NCBI GenBank assembly: GCA_050329955.1
Contig: JBHJOH010000161.1
Span: 1 to 13,070 of the forward strand
From: JAOUGY01 sp050329955
Lineage (GTDB): Bacteria; Actinomycetota; Acidimicrobiia; Spongiisociales; ZC4RG35
Reading direction: 5' to 3'
DNA length: 13,070 nt
Position 1 is the first letter of the stretch; each line of letters starts with the position of its first letter. The position numbers and the translations under genes were made by a program. Below the pieces are notes generated by a model, which was given only the letters and a program-made list of their open reading frames with translations, was not told the origin of the DNA and searched no databases. Of this stretch, positions 12,615 through 13,070 are shown one piece after another.

Positions 12615-13070
12615 ATGCGAGCGCACAACTTCGGAGCCGGTCCCTGCACACTTCCCATCGAGGTGCTGGAGGAGGTGCGCGACGAGTTCCTCGACTTCGC
12701 CGGGTCGGGGATGTCGCTGGTGGAGTTGAGCCACCGCAGCGCCGAGTACGACGCCGTCCACGAGGAGACGCTGCGGCTCACCCGCTCCGTTTCCGGTGCG
12801 CCCGAGGACTTCGCAATTCTGTTCGTCCAGGGTGGGGCCACCCTTCAGTTCGGGATGATCCCGATGAATCTGTTGTCGTCCACCGAGTCGGCGGGCTACG
12901 TGGTCACCGGGAGTTGGGCCAAAGCGGCCTTCTCCGATGCCAAGACGGTGGGAAACGCCTACGCCCCATGGGACGGTGCCGACCACGGGTACACGACCAT
13001 GCCCGCCGCCGGCGAGGTGACGGTCGAGCCCGGTACCCGGTACCTCCATGTCACCACCAACGAAACCATC
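12615..13070 (+). CDS. serC: Phosphoserine aminotransferase, N-terminal part (partial)
   Basis: The first 152 residues of a PLP-dependent class V aminotransferase, running off the window end (full length about 360). It makes phosphoserine from 3-phosphohydroxypyruvate and glutamate in serine synthesis and may also serve pyridoxine synthesis. The start MRAHNFGAGPCTLPIEVLEE is the usual SerC N terminus. The substrate-binding His40-Arg41 is in LSHRSAEYDAVHEE. The PLP phosphate site is FVQGGATLQFGMIPMNLL (Gly73-Gly74-Ala75). Trp101 in TGSWAKAA stacks on PLP, and TTNETI ends the visible part. The catalytic lysine lies beyond the window. GAGG directly touches the ATG, too close to act as a ribosome binding site, so a short or absent leader is likely. 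The gene diverges from fdhD across 65 bp. Confidence 0.95.
   Translation, partial: MRAHNFGAGPCTLPIEVLEEVRDEFLDFAGSGMSLVELSHRSAEYDAVHEETLRLTRSVSGAPEDFAILFVQGGATLQFGMIPMNLLSSTESAGYVVTGSWAKAAFSDAKTVGNAYAPWDGADHGYTTMPAAGEVTVEPGTRYLHVTTNETI

Noticed and set aside
12550..12651. Longer FdhD start at 12651
   Set aside because: The additional 34 residues do not look like the family, overlap the serC start, and lie upstream of the -10 box that fits ATG 12549.

Overview
The window is a GC-rich bacterial chromosome segment with frequent GTG starts. Gene order and protein families point to an actinobacterium, most likely class Acidimicrobiia (inference from sequence alone; no search was run). The order dprA - xerC - whiG/fliA-type sigma factor - rpsB - tsf - pyrH - frr - cdsA closely resembles the dprA/whiG/rpsB region of Streptomyces. 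The dxr - rseP (rip1) - ispG triplet is also a known actinobacterial arrangement, for example in Mycobacterium.

Layout. 2-190: the 3' end of dprA (DNA uptake/processing). 229-1885: a tyrosine recombinase overlapping a FliA/WhiG-family sigma factor. 2066-7175: a tight run of rpsB, tsf, pyrH, frr, cdsA and dxr, several joined by 4-bp overlaps or 1-nt gaps, covering translation, UMP kinase, ribosome recycling, CDP-diacylglycerol synthesis and the first committed MEP-pathway step. 7323-9702: rseP (site-2 protease) and ispG (late MEP step). 9951-11675: proS (prolyl-tRNA synthetase). 11737-12549, minus strand: fdhD (sulfurtransferase for formate dehydrogenase maturation), convergent with proS. 12615-13070: the 5' part of serC, divergent from fdhD.

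Nothing in the window is a defence island, prophage, insertion sequence or CRISPR locus; the genes are core housekeeping. The unexpected signal lies between the genes. Each of the four gaps longer than about 60 bp that follow a completed gene holds short tandem heptamers beginning at the upstream stop codon. Four stop codons (whiG, dxr, proS, fdhD) run into the same degenerate 10-mer AGCTNCSAGC, which is the heptamer AGCTNCS plus the start of the next unit. The ispG-proS gap has a second family (AACGNNN) forming inverted arms around a GC-rich, foldable core of about 122 bp. These look like a family of gene-end repeat elements, possibly terminators or small mobile repeats, and are the best lead here.

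Starts differ by context. Several operon genes (rpsB, tsf, frr) have clear Shine-Dalgarno sequences. The stand-alone genes proS, fdhD and serC have none at a usable distance, and fdhD has a -10-like hexamer placed exactly for a leaderless transcript.
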